Assembly: GCA_034434335.1 (NCBI GenBank)
Contig: DAOTZS010000072.1
Span: 1 to 32,159 of the forward strand
DNA length: 32,159 bases
Direction of reading: 5' to 3'
Source: DAOTZS01 sp034434335
GTDB taxonomy: Bacteria; Chloroflexota; Anaerolineae; CG2-30-64-16
Under the pieces are notes generated by a model, which had not been told where the DNA came from, did not search any database, and was given only the letters and a program-made list of their open reading frames with translations. The translations under genes and the position numbers were made by a program. Each line of letters begins with the position of its first letter. Within the stretch, counting starts at the first letter, position 1. This document shows positions 15,841 through 24,211 of this stretch, piece by piece.

Positions 15841-17466
15841 ATGAAACTCCCCCGGTCTTTCGTGTACGTCTTGGTCTTCTTGCTTGGCATAGGCCTGATT
15901 GGATGTGTGTCGGCCCAGCCCACGGCTGCGCCGCCCGCTGCTGAAGCACCGGCAGCGCCGGAAGCTCCTGCCACCCCGCCGGAACTACCCACCCTGGTCG
16001 TCGTAATGAACATTGACGACGTGGTGACCCTCGACCCGCATCATGCCTACGAAACCACTAACCTGATGATCCATGCCTCGACCTACGACACGTTAGTCGA
16101 GTATCGTCCCGAAGACCTGACCAAGGTTGCACCTCGCCTGGCCGATCGTTGGGAGGTCTCAGAAGATGGCCTGACCTACACCTTCTACCTCCATCCCGAC
16201 GTGAAGTTCGCATCGGGCAATCCCGTCACAGCCGAAGACGTGCGCTTCTCCTGGATGCGTCTGAAGAACATCAAAGATAATCCCGCCTTCTACGCTGATA
16301 TTGTGCAGAGCGTAGAGGTTGTAGATCCTGCCACTGTGAAGGTAACGTTGACCGAGCCGTCTCCAGCTTTCCTGGGCATTGTGGCTGCACCGGCGATGAG
16401 TATCGTGGACAGCCAGGTAGTGATTGCCCATGGTGGCACGGATGCCGCCGATGCGGACCAGACCGACAAGGCGAAGGATTGGCTGGACCAGCACTCAGCC
16501 GGCAGTGGCCCCTTCATCCAGACCAGTTGGACGCCAAAGGCCGAGATCGTCCTCGAGGCCAATCCCAACTATTGGCGCGGGGCACCCAAGCTGGGCAAGG
16601 TGATCATTAAGCATGTGGCTGACCCCACCACCTCTTTGCAGATGCTCCAGCGTGGAGATGCGGACCTGCTTTACAGCCTGGACCCAGACCTGATTGATCA
16701 GGCCCAGGCCGACCCCAACCTGAAGATAGTGATCGGCCAGACCCTCAACCAGAACTACCTGGCCATGACCTCCAATCCGGAACTGTCGAAGCCATTGTCC
16801 GACAAGCGCGTCCGGCAGGCCATCGCGCTCAGCGTGGACTACGACGGGTTGATCAAGGCATTGCTGCGAGGTTATGGCAGCCGGGCTCCCAGCATCATCC
16901 CTCTGGGTGTCTTGGGCGTGGACCCGGCCATGACCCAGGGCCGCGACCTGGAGAAGGCCAAAGCCCTGCTGAAGGAAGCCGGCTACGAAAATGGCTTCGA
17001 GGTAGAACTGGCCTACGGCTCCAACCCGATCCGCGAGACCATAGCTGCCAAGCTGCAAAGTGATCTGGCCGAGGTCGGCATCAAGGTCAAGCTCCGCCCC
17101 CTGGAGCAGAGCGTCTACCTGAGCGAGATGCGTGCCCAGAAGCTGGCCTTCTGCTTTGGCGGTTGGACTCCAGACTATCTCGATCCCACCATGTGGACCG
17201 ATTACTTCTCGTACCACGACCGCGGCATCGCCAAGCGGATGTGGTACAATAACCCAGAGGCCGAGAAGTACGCCAAGATCATCGGTACCGAGTTGGACAT
17301 CGCCAAGCGGGAGCAGGCGATCAAGGAGCTGCAAAAGGTGCTCATGGACGACATGCCCTTCACCATGCTCTATCAGAGCCAGCAAATTGTGGTCATGAAC
17401 AAGTCGGTGCAGGGCTTTGCCTATCATCCGGTGCAGTTCGTGAACTTCTTCGACCTGAGCAAGTAG
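15841..17466 (+). CDS. ABC importer solute-binding lipoprotein, family 5 (dipeptide/oligopeptide type)
   Basis: 541 residues. A lipoprotein signal peptide ends in LIGC with Cys22 as the lipidated residue, followed by a Pro/Ala-rich linker. The mature part matches the SBP_bac_5 family: DPHHAYETTNLMIHASTYD near the start, PRLADRWEVSEDGLTYTFYL and the DVRFSWMRLK region. Such proteins deliver peptides, nickel, or sometimes sugars and oligosaccharides to the permease on the cell surface. It is first in a three-gene set with two permeases, but separated from them by 432 nt of palindromes, which may raise its expression relative to the permeases. Confidence 0.92.
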   Translation: MKLPRSFVYVLVFLLGIGLIGCVSAQPTAAPPAAEAPAAPEAPATPPELPTLVVVMNIDDVVTLDPHHAYETTNLMIHASTYDTLVEYRPEDLTKVAPRLADRWEVSEDGLTYTFYLHPDVKFASGNPVTAEDVRFSWMRLKNIKDNPAFYADIVQSVEVVDPATVKVTLTEPSPAFLGIVAAPAMSIVDSQVVIAHGGTDAADADQTDKAKDWLDQHSAGSGPFIQTSWTPKAEIVLEANPNYWRGAPKLGKVIIKHVADPTTSLQMLQRGDADLLYSLDPDLIDQAQADPNLKIVIGQTLNQNYLAMTSNPELSKPLSDKRVRQAIALSVDYDGLIKALLRGYGSRAPSIIPLGVLGVDPAMTQGRDLEKAKALLKEAGYENGFEVELAYGSNPIRETIAAKLQSDLAEVGIKVKLRPLEQSVYLSEMRAQKLAFCFGGWTPDYLDPTMWTDYFSYHDRGIAKRMWYNNPEAEKYAKIIGTELDIAKREQAIKELQKVLMDDMPFTMLYQSQQIVVMNKSVQGFAYHPVQFVNFFDLSK

Positions 17467-17898
17467 CAGTCCTATCAGCGCGCATGTCCTCTCTGTCCAG
17501 CGCTATTGCAGTATAACGAGGAGGGATGGTTCAATTCACCGAGAAAATTGGTTTACACTTTTTGCGGTCATTAAAATTGCGGCCCAGGGCCCTCCCCTTC
17601 CCCCTGCCCCCTCCCGCTCGCCTTCGGCAGCGGGAGAGGGGAGGGGGAGAAAAAAGGGGGTGGCGGCGGCCGAAGGCCGCCGCAACCCCCCATCTTATTC
17701 CCTCCTCTCCCCTGGCCACAGGCCAAGGGCCACGCCCCGAGGGGGAGAGGGGGAACAAGGGGGTGAGAGGCAGTGAAGGTCCGAGGGGGCAGAAAGTGTT
17801 AACCGATTTTGAACCATCCCAACGAGGAGAGTAGTTTTTTCTGCCAGGGGTTTTATGGCCGGCTTCGCCGGCCATAAAACCCCTATTCAGGAGTCCCG
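17467..17898. repeat. Palindrome-rich spacer between binding-protein and permease genes
   Basis: 432 nt with no credible gene. Three hairpins are clear: CTCCCGCT...AGCGGGAG with a GCC-TTC-GGC apex (17611-17636); a 16-bp stem with one mismatch and a GAA loop (17656-17690); and a perfect 17-bp stem with a TTC loop (17847-17883). Purine/pyrimidine-rich tracts flank them. The apparent frames on both strands are composed of these repeats. It lies within an operon, where REP-type structures are known to stabilise upstream mRNA (malE-malF in E. coli). Confidence 0.75.
17847..17883 (+). repeat. Perfect 17-bp hairpin with TTC loop (copy A)
   Basis: Left arm 17847-17863, loop TTC, right arm 17867-17883, no mismatch. 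It begins GGGG and ends CCCC with a GGC-TTC-GCC apex, like copy B at 29851-29889 but with a different, compensated mid-stem. The permease Shine-Dalgarno sequence follows at 17889. Confidence 0.85.
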
Positions 17899-18918
17899 AT
17901 GAGTCTGACCACCCATATCTTGCGGCGGTTGCTGCTCGTCATTCCCATGCTCATCGGTATTACCCTGCTGACGTTTCTGGTTTCCCACGTGGTGCCGGCT
18001 GATCCCCTGGCAGTGATCATCAGCGAGAAAGCGATGGATCACCCAGATATCGTGAAGGCGGCGATTCAGAAGTGGGGTCTGGACAAATCCCTCCCCGAGC
18101 AATACCTCTACTATCTCTGGAACCTGGCCCACGGTGACCTGGGAGTGTCGTTCAAGACAAAACGGCCTGTGGCTCAAGACCTGGCGCAGTATCTGCCCGC
18201 CACTGCGGAGCTGGCTCTGGCCTCGCTCTCCTTCGCCCTGTTGCTAGGCCTTCCCCTGGGCATCCTCGCCGCGATCCGGGCAGGAAGTTGGACCGATCAC
18301 TGTGCCCGACTGATCTCGCTGTTGGGCGCATCCATGCCGCCGTTCTGGTCGGGTTTGATGGTCCTGTTCCTGTTCTACTATCGGCTGCAGATCCTGCCCG
18401 GCCCTGGACGGATTGACACACGGCTGGTAGCGCCGCCGGCAGTGACAGGCTTTTATCTCGTGGACAGCCTGCTGGCCGGAGATGGGCAGGCGTTTGCCAG
18501 CTCCCTCCAGCACCTGATCCTTCCATCGGTCATCCTGGGCTGGTTCACCCTGGCCCTGGTAAGCCGCATCACCCGGGCCTCTCTGCTGGAGGTATTGCGC
18601 ATGGACTATGTGCGCACTGCCAGGGCTAAAGGCCTACGCGAACGGGTGGTGATCCTGGTCCACGCCCTGCGCAATGCCTTCATCCCTACCCTGACCGTAC
18701 TCGGCCTGGCGTTTGCGGGCCTGATGACGGGTGCCATCATGACGGAGACCATCTTCGCCTGGCCGGGGATCGGCCGTTATGCGGTCGAGGCAGCAGCCAA
18801 CCTGGACTACCCGGCGGTCCTGGGCACCACCTTGCTGATCGCCGTCATCTACATCTTCGTCAACCTGACGGTGGACATCCTCTACAGTTTTGTGGACCCC
18901 CGCATCCGAGAGGGCTGA
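17899..18918 (+). CDS. ABC importer permease (DppB/OppB type)
   Basis: 339 residues, six membrane segments. It begins with the family pattern ILRRLLLVIPMLIGITLLTF and HVVPADPL. The cytoplasmic coupling loop that contacts the ATPase reads roughly MDYVRTARAKGL followed by the ALRNAFIPTLT helix, as in DppB. CAGGAG lies 5 nt before the ATG. It forms the first half of the transmembrane pore with the next gene, 3 nt downstream. It is probably transcribed with the binding-protein gene despite the repeat block. Confidence 0.93.
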   Translation: MSLTTHILRRLLLVIPMLIGITLLTFLVSHVVPADPLAVIISEKAMDHPDIVKAAIQKWGLDKSLPEQYLYYLWNLAHGDLGVSFKTKRPVAQDLAQYLPATAELALASLSFALLLGLPLGILAAIRAGSWTDHCARLISLLGASMPPFWSGLMVLFLFYYRLQILPGPGRIDTRLVAPPAVTGFYLVDSLLAGDGQAFASSLQHLILPSVILGWFTLALVSRITRASLLEVLRMDYVRTARAKGLRERVVILVHALRNAFIPTLTVLGLAFAGLMTGAIMTETIFAWPGIGRYAVEAAANLDYPAVLGTTLLIAVIYIFVNLTVDILYSFVDPRIREG

Positions 18919-18921
18919 CCT

Positions 18922-19815
18922 ATGGCTGAGGCAGCGGTTGGAGCAGGAGGTATGGTACGCTGGCGCTTTGGCGGTGAATCGCCCTTGGCACGCAGCCTGC
19001 GCGTGCTGGTGCGCAATCGCATGGCGATGGCCGGCGCGCTGGTGATCCTTTTCTGGGCAGTGGTGGCCATCGCGGCACCCCTTATTGCTCCGTATGACGC
19101 GCTGGAACAGCACATCAACGACCGGCTCAGCCCGCCGTCGTTGCGCTATCTGTTCGGCACTGACGAGCTGGGCCGCGACGTGTTCAGCCGCGTCATTTAC
19201 GGGGCGCGCATCTCCCTGCCTGTGGGGCTGGTGGTGATCACCTTTTCTATGTTGCTGGGAGGCCTGGTGGGGGCATTGGCAGGGTATCTCGGCGGCGTTT
19301 TCGACCTGCTGATCATGCGCATCGCGGATATTACGCTAGCTTTTCCCTCGATCGTGCTGGCGCTGGCCATCGCTTCGGTGTTGGGACCAAGCCTGAAAAA
19401 CGCGGTCATCGCCATGATCCTGGTGTGGTGGCCCGAGTATGCCCGCCTGATGCGCGGGCAGGTGCTCAGTGTGCGGGCCAACGAATACGTCACTGCCGCC
19501 CGCGCGGTGGGTGTGCCAGAGGGTCAGATCCTGCGCCGCCACATCGTCCCCAACACCAGTGCACCGATCGTCATCAAGGCCTCGCTGGACACAGGCAGCG
19601 CCATCCTGACCATCGCCGCACTAAGCTTCATCGGCCTGGGGGCTGTGCCGCCCACCCCTGAGTGGGGCGCGATGATCTCCATGGGCCGGTTCAAGTTCTA
19701 CCAGTGGTGGCTGACCGCTTTCCCGGGCCTGGCGGTGCTGACTGCCGTCCTGGGCTTCAACTTCCTGGGGGATGGACTGCGCGATGCACTGGACCCGCGC
19801 TTGAGGGGAGAATAA
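18922..19815 (+). CDS. ABC importer permease (DppC/OppC type)
   Basis: 297 residues, with an N-terminal soluble stretch (1-25) then six membrane segments. The FGTDELGRDVFSRVIYGARISL segment near residue 75 and the coupling loop ANEYVTAARAVG followed by RHIVPN are diagnostic of DppC-type subunits. It starts 3 nt after the DppB-like gene. The ATP-binding subunits (DppD/DppF type) that would normally follow are missing; the next gene is on the opposite strand, so the ATPases must be encoded elsewhere or shared. Confidence 0.93.
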   Translation: MAEAAVGAGGMVRWRFGGESPLARSLRVLVRNRMAMAGALVILFWAVVAIAAPLIAPYDALEQHINDRLSPPSLRYLFGTDELGRDVFSRVIYGARISLPVGLVVITFSMLLGGLVGALAGYLGGVFDLLIMRIADITLAFPSIVLALAIASVLGPSLKNAVIAMILVWWPEYARLMRGQVLSVRANEYVTAARAVGVPEGQILRRHIVPNTSAPIVIKASLDTGSAILTIAALSFIGLGAVPPTPEWGAMISMGRFKFYQWWLTAFPGLAVLTAVLGFNFLGDGLRDALDPRLRGE

Positions 19816-19907
19816 GCAGGGCCTCGACTTGTGGTCAATAGGTTGTACAATCTGGCAATTGAAGAAGTAGAAGAGCTGAATGACCGCGGCGACTATCCGT
19901 TATCTTG

Positions 19908-20699
19908 TCACCGCATCTCCTGGCCTCCTGTTACGTTGATGGCCTGCCCCGTCATGTAGCTGGCCTGGTCAGAGGCCAGGAATACCACAACATTGCACAC
20001 ATCCTCGTACGTGCAGCCCCGCTTCATCGGCACCTGGTCAATATACCTCTGCCGCACTTCGGCTTCAGAAATCCCCCATTTCCTGGCATACTGCTTGTAA
20101 AGCGAGTTCACCCAGAGAGGGGAGTCGAGCAGGTTGCCAGGGCAGACGGCGTTGACCCGCACCCCGTACTCGGCCAGGTCGAGCGCGATGCTCTGGGTCA
20201 GCCCGATGCCGCCGAACTTGCTGGCAGAATAAGCGGAGTTCTTATAGCTCCCCTTCTTGCCAGACTTAGAGTTGATCTGGATGATTACCCCACTGCGCTG
20301 CGCTTTCATGATGCGGGCTGCCTCTCGCGCCACCAGGAAGTAGCCGAAGAGGTTAACGTTCATTACAGCGCGCCACTTCTCGGCAGGAAACTCGGTGATC
20401 TCTTCGGCGATCAGGATGCCGGCGTTGGAGACCACGATATCCAGCCGGCCGAATTCCTCCATGGCCTTCTGGAACCCGGCAATCACCTGCGCCTCATCGG
20501 TCACGTCCATCTTGACGCTGATGGCCCGACGGTCTGTAGTAGCCATGATCTCAGCCGCAGTAGCCTGCGCCGTCTCCTCGTTGATATCGGCCACTACGAC
20601 ATGAGCCCCTTCGCGCGCCAGGCGCAGGCAAATGGCCTGGCCCAGGCCCTGCCCGCCACCAGTGACCAGCGCCACCCGATCCTCAAGTATCCTTGCCAT
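19908..20699 (-). CDS. SDR oxidoreductase, sorbitol-6-phosphate 2-dehydrogenase (SrlD) type
   Basis: 263 residues. Classical SDR features: TGGGQGLG cofactor loop (13-20), NAG (92-94), catalytic Ser144, Tyr157 and Lys161. The stretches QINSKSGKKGS, FGGIGLTQSIALDLAEYG, GNLLDSPL and VPMKRGCTYEDV with the end INVTGGQEM closely resemble E. coli SrlD as I remember it, which oxidises D-sorbitol 6-phosphate to fructose 6-phosphate with NAD. It begins 5 nt after the end of the large dehydrogenase gene, with GGAGG about 11 nt before its ATG. Last gene of a three-gene minus-strand operon. The real substrate may be another polyol or polyol phosphate. Confidence 0.85.
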   Translation of the reverse strand: MARILEDRVALVTGGGQGLGQAICLRLAREGAHVVVADINEETAQATAAEIMATTDRRAISVKMDVTDEAQVIAGFQKAMEEFGRLDIVVSNAGILIAEEITEFPAEKWRAVMNVNLFGYFLVAREAARIMKAQRSGVIIQINSKSGKKGSYKNSAYSASKFGGIGLTQSIALDLAEYGVRVNAVCPGNLLDSPLWVNSLYKQYARKWGISEAEVRQRYIDQVPMKRGCTYEDVCNVVVFLASDQASYMTGQAINVTGGQEMR

Positions 20700-20704
20700 C
20701 TTGC

Positions 20705-22426
20705 TCAGTCCTCCAACATCAGTCGCAAGAACTCATTCTCTGCCTCAACCGTCCACTCACGGCCATTTTTCAGCAGGGCGTAGACGGTTGGCAGCTTCTC
20801 CTTCAGGTCGGGCAAAGCCGTGAGGGGAAACTCCCTGATGTGGGGGTAGATCACGATCTTCCCGGGGAAGGTCGTCTCCTGTACTGCGCGCAGGCCATCG
20901 CGAGCCGCGCTGAGCGAACCGATAGCTGCCACCGAGCGGTTGGGGGACAGTGTGCCCGCTTCGGCCTGCGACAGCATGAAGCGCAGGTCGTCAATGCTGG
21001 AAGCCGAATGGCCGATCACGCGGGTCTGCCGGAAGCAGGCATCGCCCAGGTCAAGCTGAGCTGTGGTGCCCCGCGCTACCCCAGCAAAGATGTTCATCAC
21101 TCCCTTGGGAGCCAGCCATGTCGCGGCATCGGAGATAACGGCAGGGACCGGTGCCAACACAACGATATCGTCAAAACCCGTCTCTCTGAAGGGCGCCATC
21201 CCCTCCTGATATGCATCCTGGCGCGCGGGGTTCAGGCAGATGAACTCGATCCCTTTTGCCGCGGCCTCTCCGGCAAACGTGTCGCGCAGATCGTTGAGCC
21301 GCAAGTCGCTGACGTCGGTGCAGACGATAATGGCCGGGTTGCCAGCCACCTGGATAGCGCGCTGTACGTGCATGCGACCCATTGGGCCGCCGGCACCCAC
21401 AAACCAGCTACGCCCACCCGGCCGCAGGGTGGAGCGCACTGGCACGTCGCGATAGGCCGCCGCGACGTCGGAACCCGTGGTGCCCACGTAAACCCAGCGA
21501 TTGTAATGGATGCGGCCCACATCTACTTTGACCTTGCGCTCCAGGGGCCTCGTAGTGAGCAGTGCACACACGCCGTGTGCTGCCAGCTTGGGGCTGACCG
21601 CCTCGATCAGATCCGCATCTGGCTCGAGCAACACAATGTCGTCTACAGTCTCGTCTGGTACTCGCGCCAGGTCTTCAACCGCCTGTACCTCCACGCCCAG
21701 TTCGGCTGCCCGCCGGCGCAGCCAGCTGGCAAACGGCTCTGGTACGGCTGTCATCAACAGCCGGCCGGGATGAGCACCAGCCTCAAAGCCAGTAGAGATC
21801 GTATAGGCCACGCCCTCCCCGTGCGGCGGTCGGCCTACCACCCAGGCCATCCCTCCCGGCTTCAACCCGGTGCGGTATTTCAGCTGATAGGCTGCCGTCA
21901 CACATGCCCACGGTTCAGTCAGGGCGCTCTCAGCATATCCGGTCTCAGGCTTCACCGGGATCAGATAATTGCCATCGTCGCCGTTCAGGATGCGCTGGTC
22001 AATTACCGCGTACTTGGACAGGCCGCCCTGGATCATGTATCCGTAGGCGTAATTTACACCGTTGACATAGATGTCTGCCTGTACGATGAAGCGGTCGCCA
22101 ACCTTATACTGATCACGCAGATTCTCCCCCACCCCTACCACGGTCAGCGCCACCTCATGCCCCAACACCACCGGTTCCTTGCGGATGTCCCGAAAGATGC
22201 GTGGGTGATTCTGCCCAAGGTTGATCACCTTGATATCCGAAAAACACAGCCCACATGCATCATGTCTGACCAGCAATTCATCTGGGCCGAATTGTGGGAT
22301 CGGCACCTCGATGGGCTTTCCATCACGGCCCAGGTTGTCGAAACCGGCACCATAGAGGGGCCAAAGGACATTGGGCCCCTTGATCGGCCTGGTTCCCTTG
22401 CGATACTCCTCCAACTTGTCAACCAC
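20705..22426 (-). CDS. Oversized zinc-type MDR dehydrogenase with two Rossmann-like regions
   Basis: 573 residues against about 350 for typical medium-chain dehydrogenases. GTG start with AGGAGG 7 nt upstream. The N-terminal catalytic domain has the zinc ligands Cys61 (GLCFSD) and His90-Glu91 (GHE); the four-cysteine structural zinc site is absent. LTEPWACV (170-177) is sorbitol-dehydrogenase-like. Then come two consecutive nucleotide-binding-like segments: one from about 190 to 300 with a degenerate loop (GRPPHGEG) and one from about 338 to 470 with an intact GAGGPMG (344-350). The tail resumes MDR character to about 528, followed by a 45-residue extension. Located between aldolase and SrlD-like genes; reminiscent of sorbose-phosphate reductases, but substrate unknown. 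Confidence 0.8.
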   Translation of the reverse strand: MVDKLEEYRKGTRPIKGPNVLWPLYGAGFDNLGRDGKPIEVPIPQFGPDELLVRHDACGLCFSDIKVINLGQNHPRIFRDIRKEPVVLGHEVALTVVGVGENLRDQYKVGDRFIVQADIYVNGVNYAYGYMIQGGLSKYAVIDQRILNGDDGNYLIPVKPETGYAESALTEPWACVTAAYQLKYRTGLKPGGMAWVVGRPPHGEGVAYTISTGFEAGAHPGRLLMTAVPEPFASWLRRRAAELGVEVQAVEDLARVPDETVDDIVLLEPDADLIEAVSPKLAAHGVCALLTTRPLERKVKVDVGRIHYNRWVYVGTTGSDVAAAYRDVPVRSTLRPGGRSWFVGAGGPMGRMHVQRAIQVAGNPAIIVCTDVSDLRLNDLRDTFAGEAAAKGIEFICLNPARQDAYQEGMAPFRETGFDDIVVLAPVPAVISDAATWLAPKGVMNIFAGVARGTTAQLDLGDACFRQTRVIGHSASSIDDLRFMLSQAEAGTLSPNRSVAAIGSLSAARDGLRAVQETTFPGKIVIYPHIREFPLTALPDLKEKLPTVYALLKNGREWTVEAENEFLRLMLED

Positions 22427-22441
22427 TTCTTGCCTCCTGAT

Positions 22442-23203
22442 TCACCCAAGTTTGAGCTGCTGGCGGCGGTAAACCTCATCCGGTCGGGTATGAATGCGTT
22501 CCACGTCCCTCTGCGACAAGAAATGGGGGCCCCCTGCCCCATAGGTGCCAAGCAAAATGCGGGCCGCTTTGACTGCCATAGCAGTGATGCTTTCGACCTG
22601 CTGGGCAGTTTTCCCTAACGCGATAAGGCCATGGTTCTGGATCAGGATAATCTTAGGCTGCTCGCCGTACTCGTCCATATACCGTAACATGCGAGCATAG
22701 ACCTCCCGGGCCAGTGGCACACCAGGGTCCGTATACGGCACGAGCACCGGTGCCGGCCCACACAGGACGATTTCATCCGGGAAGAGCCGGCCGGCAAAGG
22801 CCCGTTCGAAGCCGACGGAGCAGGTCAGCGCGTTGACCGCGGTAGGGTGCGTGTGGCCGACAAAGTTCACCTCTGGCAGCTTGAGACAGAGGGCGTGCAG
22901 CAACGTTTCCACTGAGGGATGGCCAGGGGCCTGCGGGTCCACCTTTGCGGCCGCCAGTCTCACTCTCACCTCCTGGTCGCTGAGATGCTCATCATCGAGG
23001 AGGCTGAGAACACGATCAAAGGCGACCCTCACAAATCCTTCGGCTGTTATGGTGCGCAACTCCGTGCCGCTGGACTTGACGTAGAAGGTGTCCGCGTCGG
23101 CACGCGCCGAAGTATTCCCTTCACCCAGGATGACATAGTCGAGTTCGGGCCGCCCCAGGCGATTCGATAGAGCGACAAGTTCAGCGAGGACGTCATGGTT
23201 CAT
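22442..23203 (-). CDS. Class II aldolase/adducin family protein
   Basis: 253 residues from the ATG at 23203; a GTG at 23233 is in frame but sits almost at the predicted transcription start. Zinc-site histidines of fuculose/rhamnulose-phosphate aldolases are seen: His117 and His119 in GHTHP, and His191 in NHGLIALG. Glu99 matches the catalytic glutamate, and GEGNTSARA (27-35) is the phosphate-binding loop region. Members reversibly split ketose 1-phosphates into DHAP and an aldehyde, or are epimerases or decarboxylases. First gene of the minus-strand operon, 15 nt from the MDR gene and divergent from the DeoR regulator. Confidence 0.88.
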   Translation of the reverse strand: MNHDVLAELVALSNRLGRPELDYVILGEGNTSARADADTFYVKSSGTELRTITAEGFVRVAFDRVLSLLDDEHLSDQEVRVRLAAAKVDPQAPGHPSVETLLHALCLKLPEVNFVGHTHPTAVNALTCSVGFERAFAGRLFPDEIVLCGPAPVLVPYTDPGVPLAREVYARMLRYMDEYGEQPKIILIQNHGLIALGKTAQQVESITAMAVKAARILLGTYGAGGPHFLSQRDVERIHTRPDEVYRRQQLKLG

Positions 23204-23246
23204 GGTCAGGCTCTCAGGAATGGATTGCTGCACGGCTGGCTGGCGT

Positions 23247-23276
23247 ATTCTAACGTGAAGCCGTTACCCTTGTCAA
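23247..23276 (-). promoter_or_regulatory. Promoter of the aldolase-MDR-SDR operon
   Basis: Minus-strand TTGACA (23271-23276), 18-nt spacer, TAGAAT (23247-23252). Predicted +1 falls about 37 nt before the aldolase ATG, supporting the start at 23203. The -35 is half of an inverted repeat shared with the opposite promoter. Confidence 0.7.
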
Positions 23277-23292
23277 ATCTCTCTTTTGACAA
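23270..23292. promoter_or_regulatory. Inverted-repeat candidate DeoR operator
   Basis: TTGTCAAA (23270-23277) and TTTGACAA (23285-23292), separated by 7 nt, overlap both -35 boxes. An outer CTAACG (23250-23255) and CGTTAG (23299-23304) give a second, offset symmetry. One bound regulator could shut both promoters. Confidence 0.5.
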
Positions 23293-23314
23293 AACTTTCG
23301 TTAGGTGATAATAT
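23286..23314 (+). promoter_or_regulatory. Promoter of the deoR-type regulator and E1-E2-rpiB-tal genes
   Basis: TTGACA (23286-23291), 17-nt spacer, extended -10 TGATAATAT (-10 at 23309-23314). With +1 near 23321, translation must start at the ATG at 23355, not at the upstream TTG (23286) or ATG (23313). Confidence 0.7.
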
Positions 23315-23354
23315 GAAAGCAATTGTAAGCACCCATAGAGATTCAAAAGCCACT

Positions 23355-24182
23355 ATGTCAGAACTGCCTCCCAGCACGCACGAGAAGAATATCACCTCGC
23401 GTGGTGCAGTCCGGGACCTGTATCTGGAAGAGCGTCGCCACCAGATCCTGGCTCGCATAAACCAGATGGGCCGCGCCACGGTGGCAGAGCTCAGCCAGCA
23501 GTTTGGGGTTTCCGAAGTAACCATTCGTGCCGACCTGCAGGCCCTTGCCGACCGCAACCTGGTGCTGCGCACCCATGGTGGCGCAGTCTCTGCCAACACC
23601 GCAGGACTGCAAGTCCTCTCTCTGGCCCTGCGCCGGCAACAGCAAATCCAGGAAAAGCGGCATATTGGGGCTGCGGCCGCTCAAATGATCGCCGACGGCG
23701 ACGCTATCATCCTGGACAGCAGCAGCACCGCTTTGGCCATTGCCCAGCGCCTGAAAGAGCATCGCTATCTGACGGTGATTACCAACAGCCTGGCGGTGGC
23801 CCAGGAGATGCTGGATGCTCCGGGCGTGACGGTGGTCATGCCGGGCGGCACGCTGCGCCGCGAGACCGCCTCTCTGGTGGGCACCGACGGGTTGGGGCTC
23901 TTGCGCCAGTTCAACGTGCAGAAGGGCTTCTTCGGCGCCCATGGCATCAGCCTGGCCGAGGGCCTGACCGACGTCAGCGCGGATGAGGCGGAGATCAAAC
24001 GGCCTCTGGTGGCTATGTGCCGGCAGGTGATTGCTGTGTTGGATGCCACCAAGTGGGGGCGGGCGGGCCTGGCCTCCTTTGCCAGCCTCAGCGACCTCCA
24101 CGCTGTGATCACCGACCGGCATGCACCGGCCGACCTGGTGGCAGAAGTGCGTGCCAGAGGGGTGCAAGTAATCCTGGTGTAG
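23355..24182 (+). CDS. DeoR family transcriptional regulator
   Basis: 275 residues from the ATG at 23355, chosen because upstream starts lie inside the promoter. An N-terminal winged helix-turn-helix spans about 24-78 (EERRHQILARINQMGRATVA, then FGVSEVTIRADLQALADR, and RTHGGAV), a textbook DeoR signature. The rest is the DeoR sensor domain of ribose-5-phosphate-isomerase-like fold, with DGDAIILDSSSTA and the FFGAHGISLAEG region; such domains bind phosphorylated sugars. It is divergent from the aldolase operon and 29 nt upstream of the E1 gene, so likely represses both arms until a sugar phosphate accumulates. Inducer inferred. Confidence 0.92.
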   Translation: MSELPPSTHEKNITSRGAVRDLYLEERRHQILARINQMGRATVAELSQQFGVSEVTIRADLQALADRNLVLRTHGGAVSANTAGLQVLSLALRRQQQIQEKRHIGAAAAQMIADGDAIILDSSSTALAIAQRLKEHRYLTVITNSLAVAQEMLDAPGVTVVMPGGTLRRETASLVGTDGLGLLRQFNVQKGFFGAHGISLAEGLTDVSADEAEIKRPLVAMCRQVIAVLDATKWGRAGLASFASLSDLHAVITDRHAPADLVAEVRARGVQVILV

Positions 24183-24211
24183 TCCTATCTTTATACGGAG
24201 GATAGCCAACC

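Noticed and set aside
16495..17427. 310-codon minus-strand open frame
   Set aside because: Antisense shadow of the solute-binding lipoprotein; composition is typical of a reverse-frame artefact in GC-rich DNA.
17526..17875. Open frames on both strands (about 102 and 114 codons)
   Set aside because: They translate the palindromic, purine-rich repeats and have low-complexity Pro/Arg/Gly composition.
20693..22618. 641-codon plus-strand open frame
   Set aside because: It is antisense to the MDR dehydrogenase and aldolase genes, has no domain I recognise and lacks a ribosome-binding site; the minus-strand frames carry intact catalytic motifs.
23358..24209. 283-codon minus-strand open frame
   Set aside because: Antisense to the DeoR regulator, whose helix-turn-helix and sensor domain are clear.
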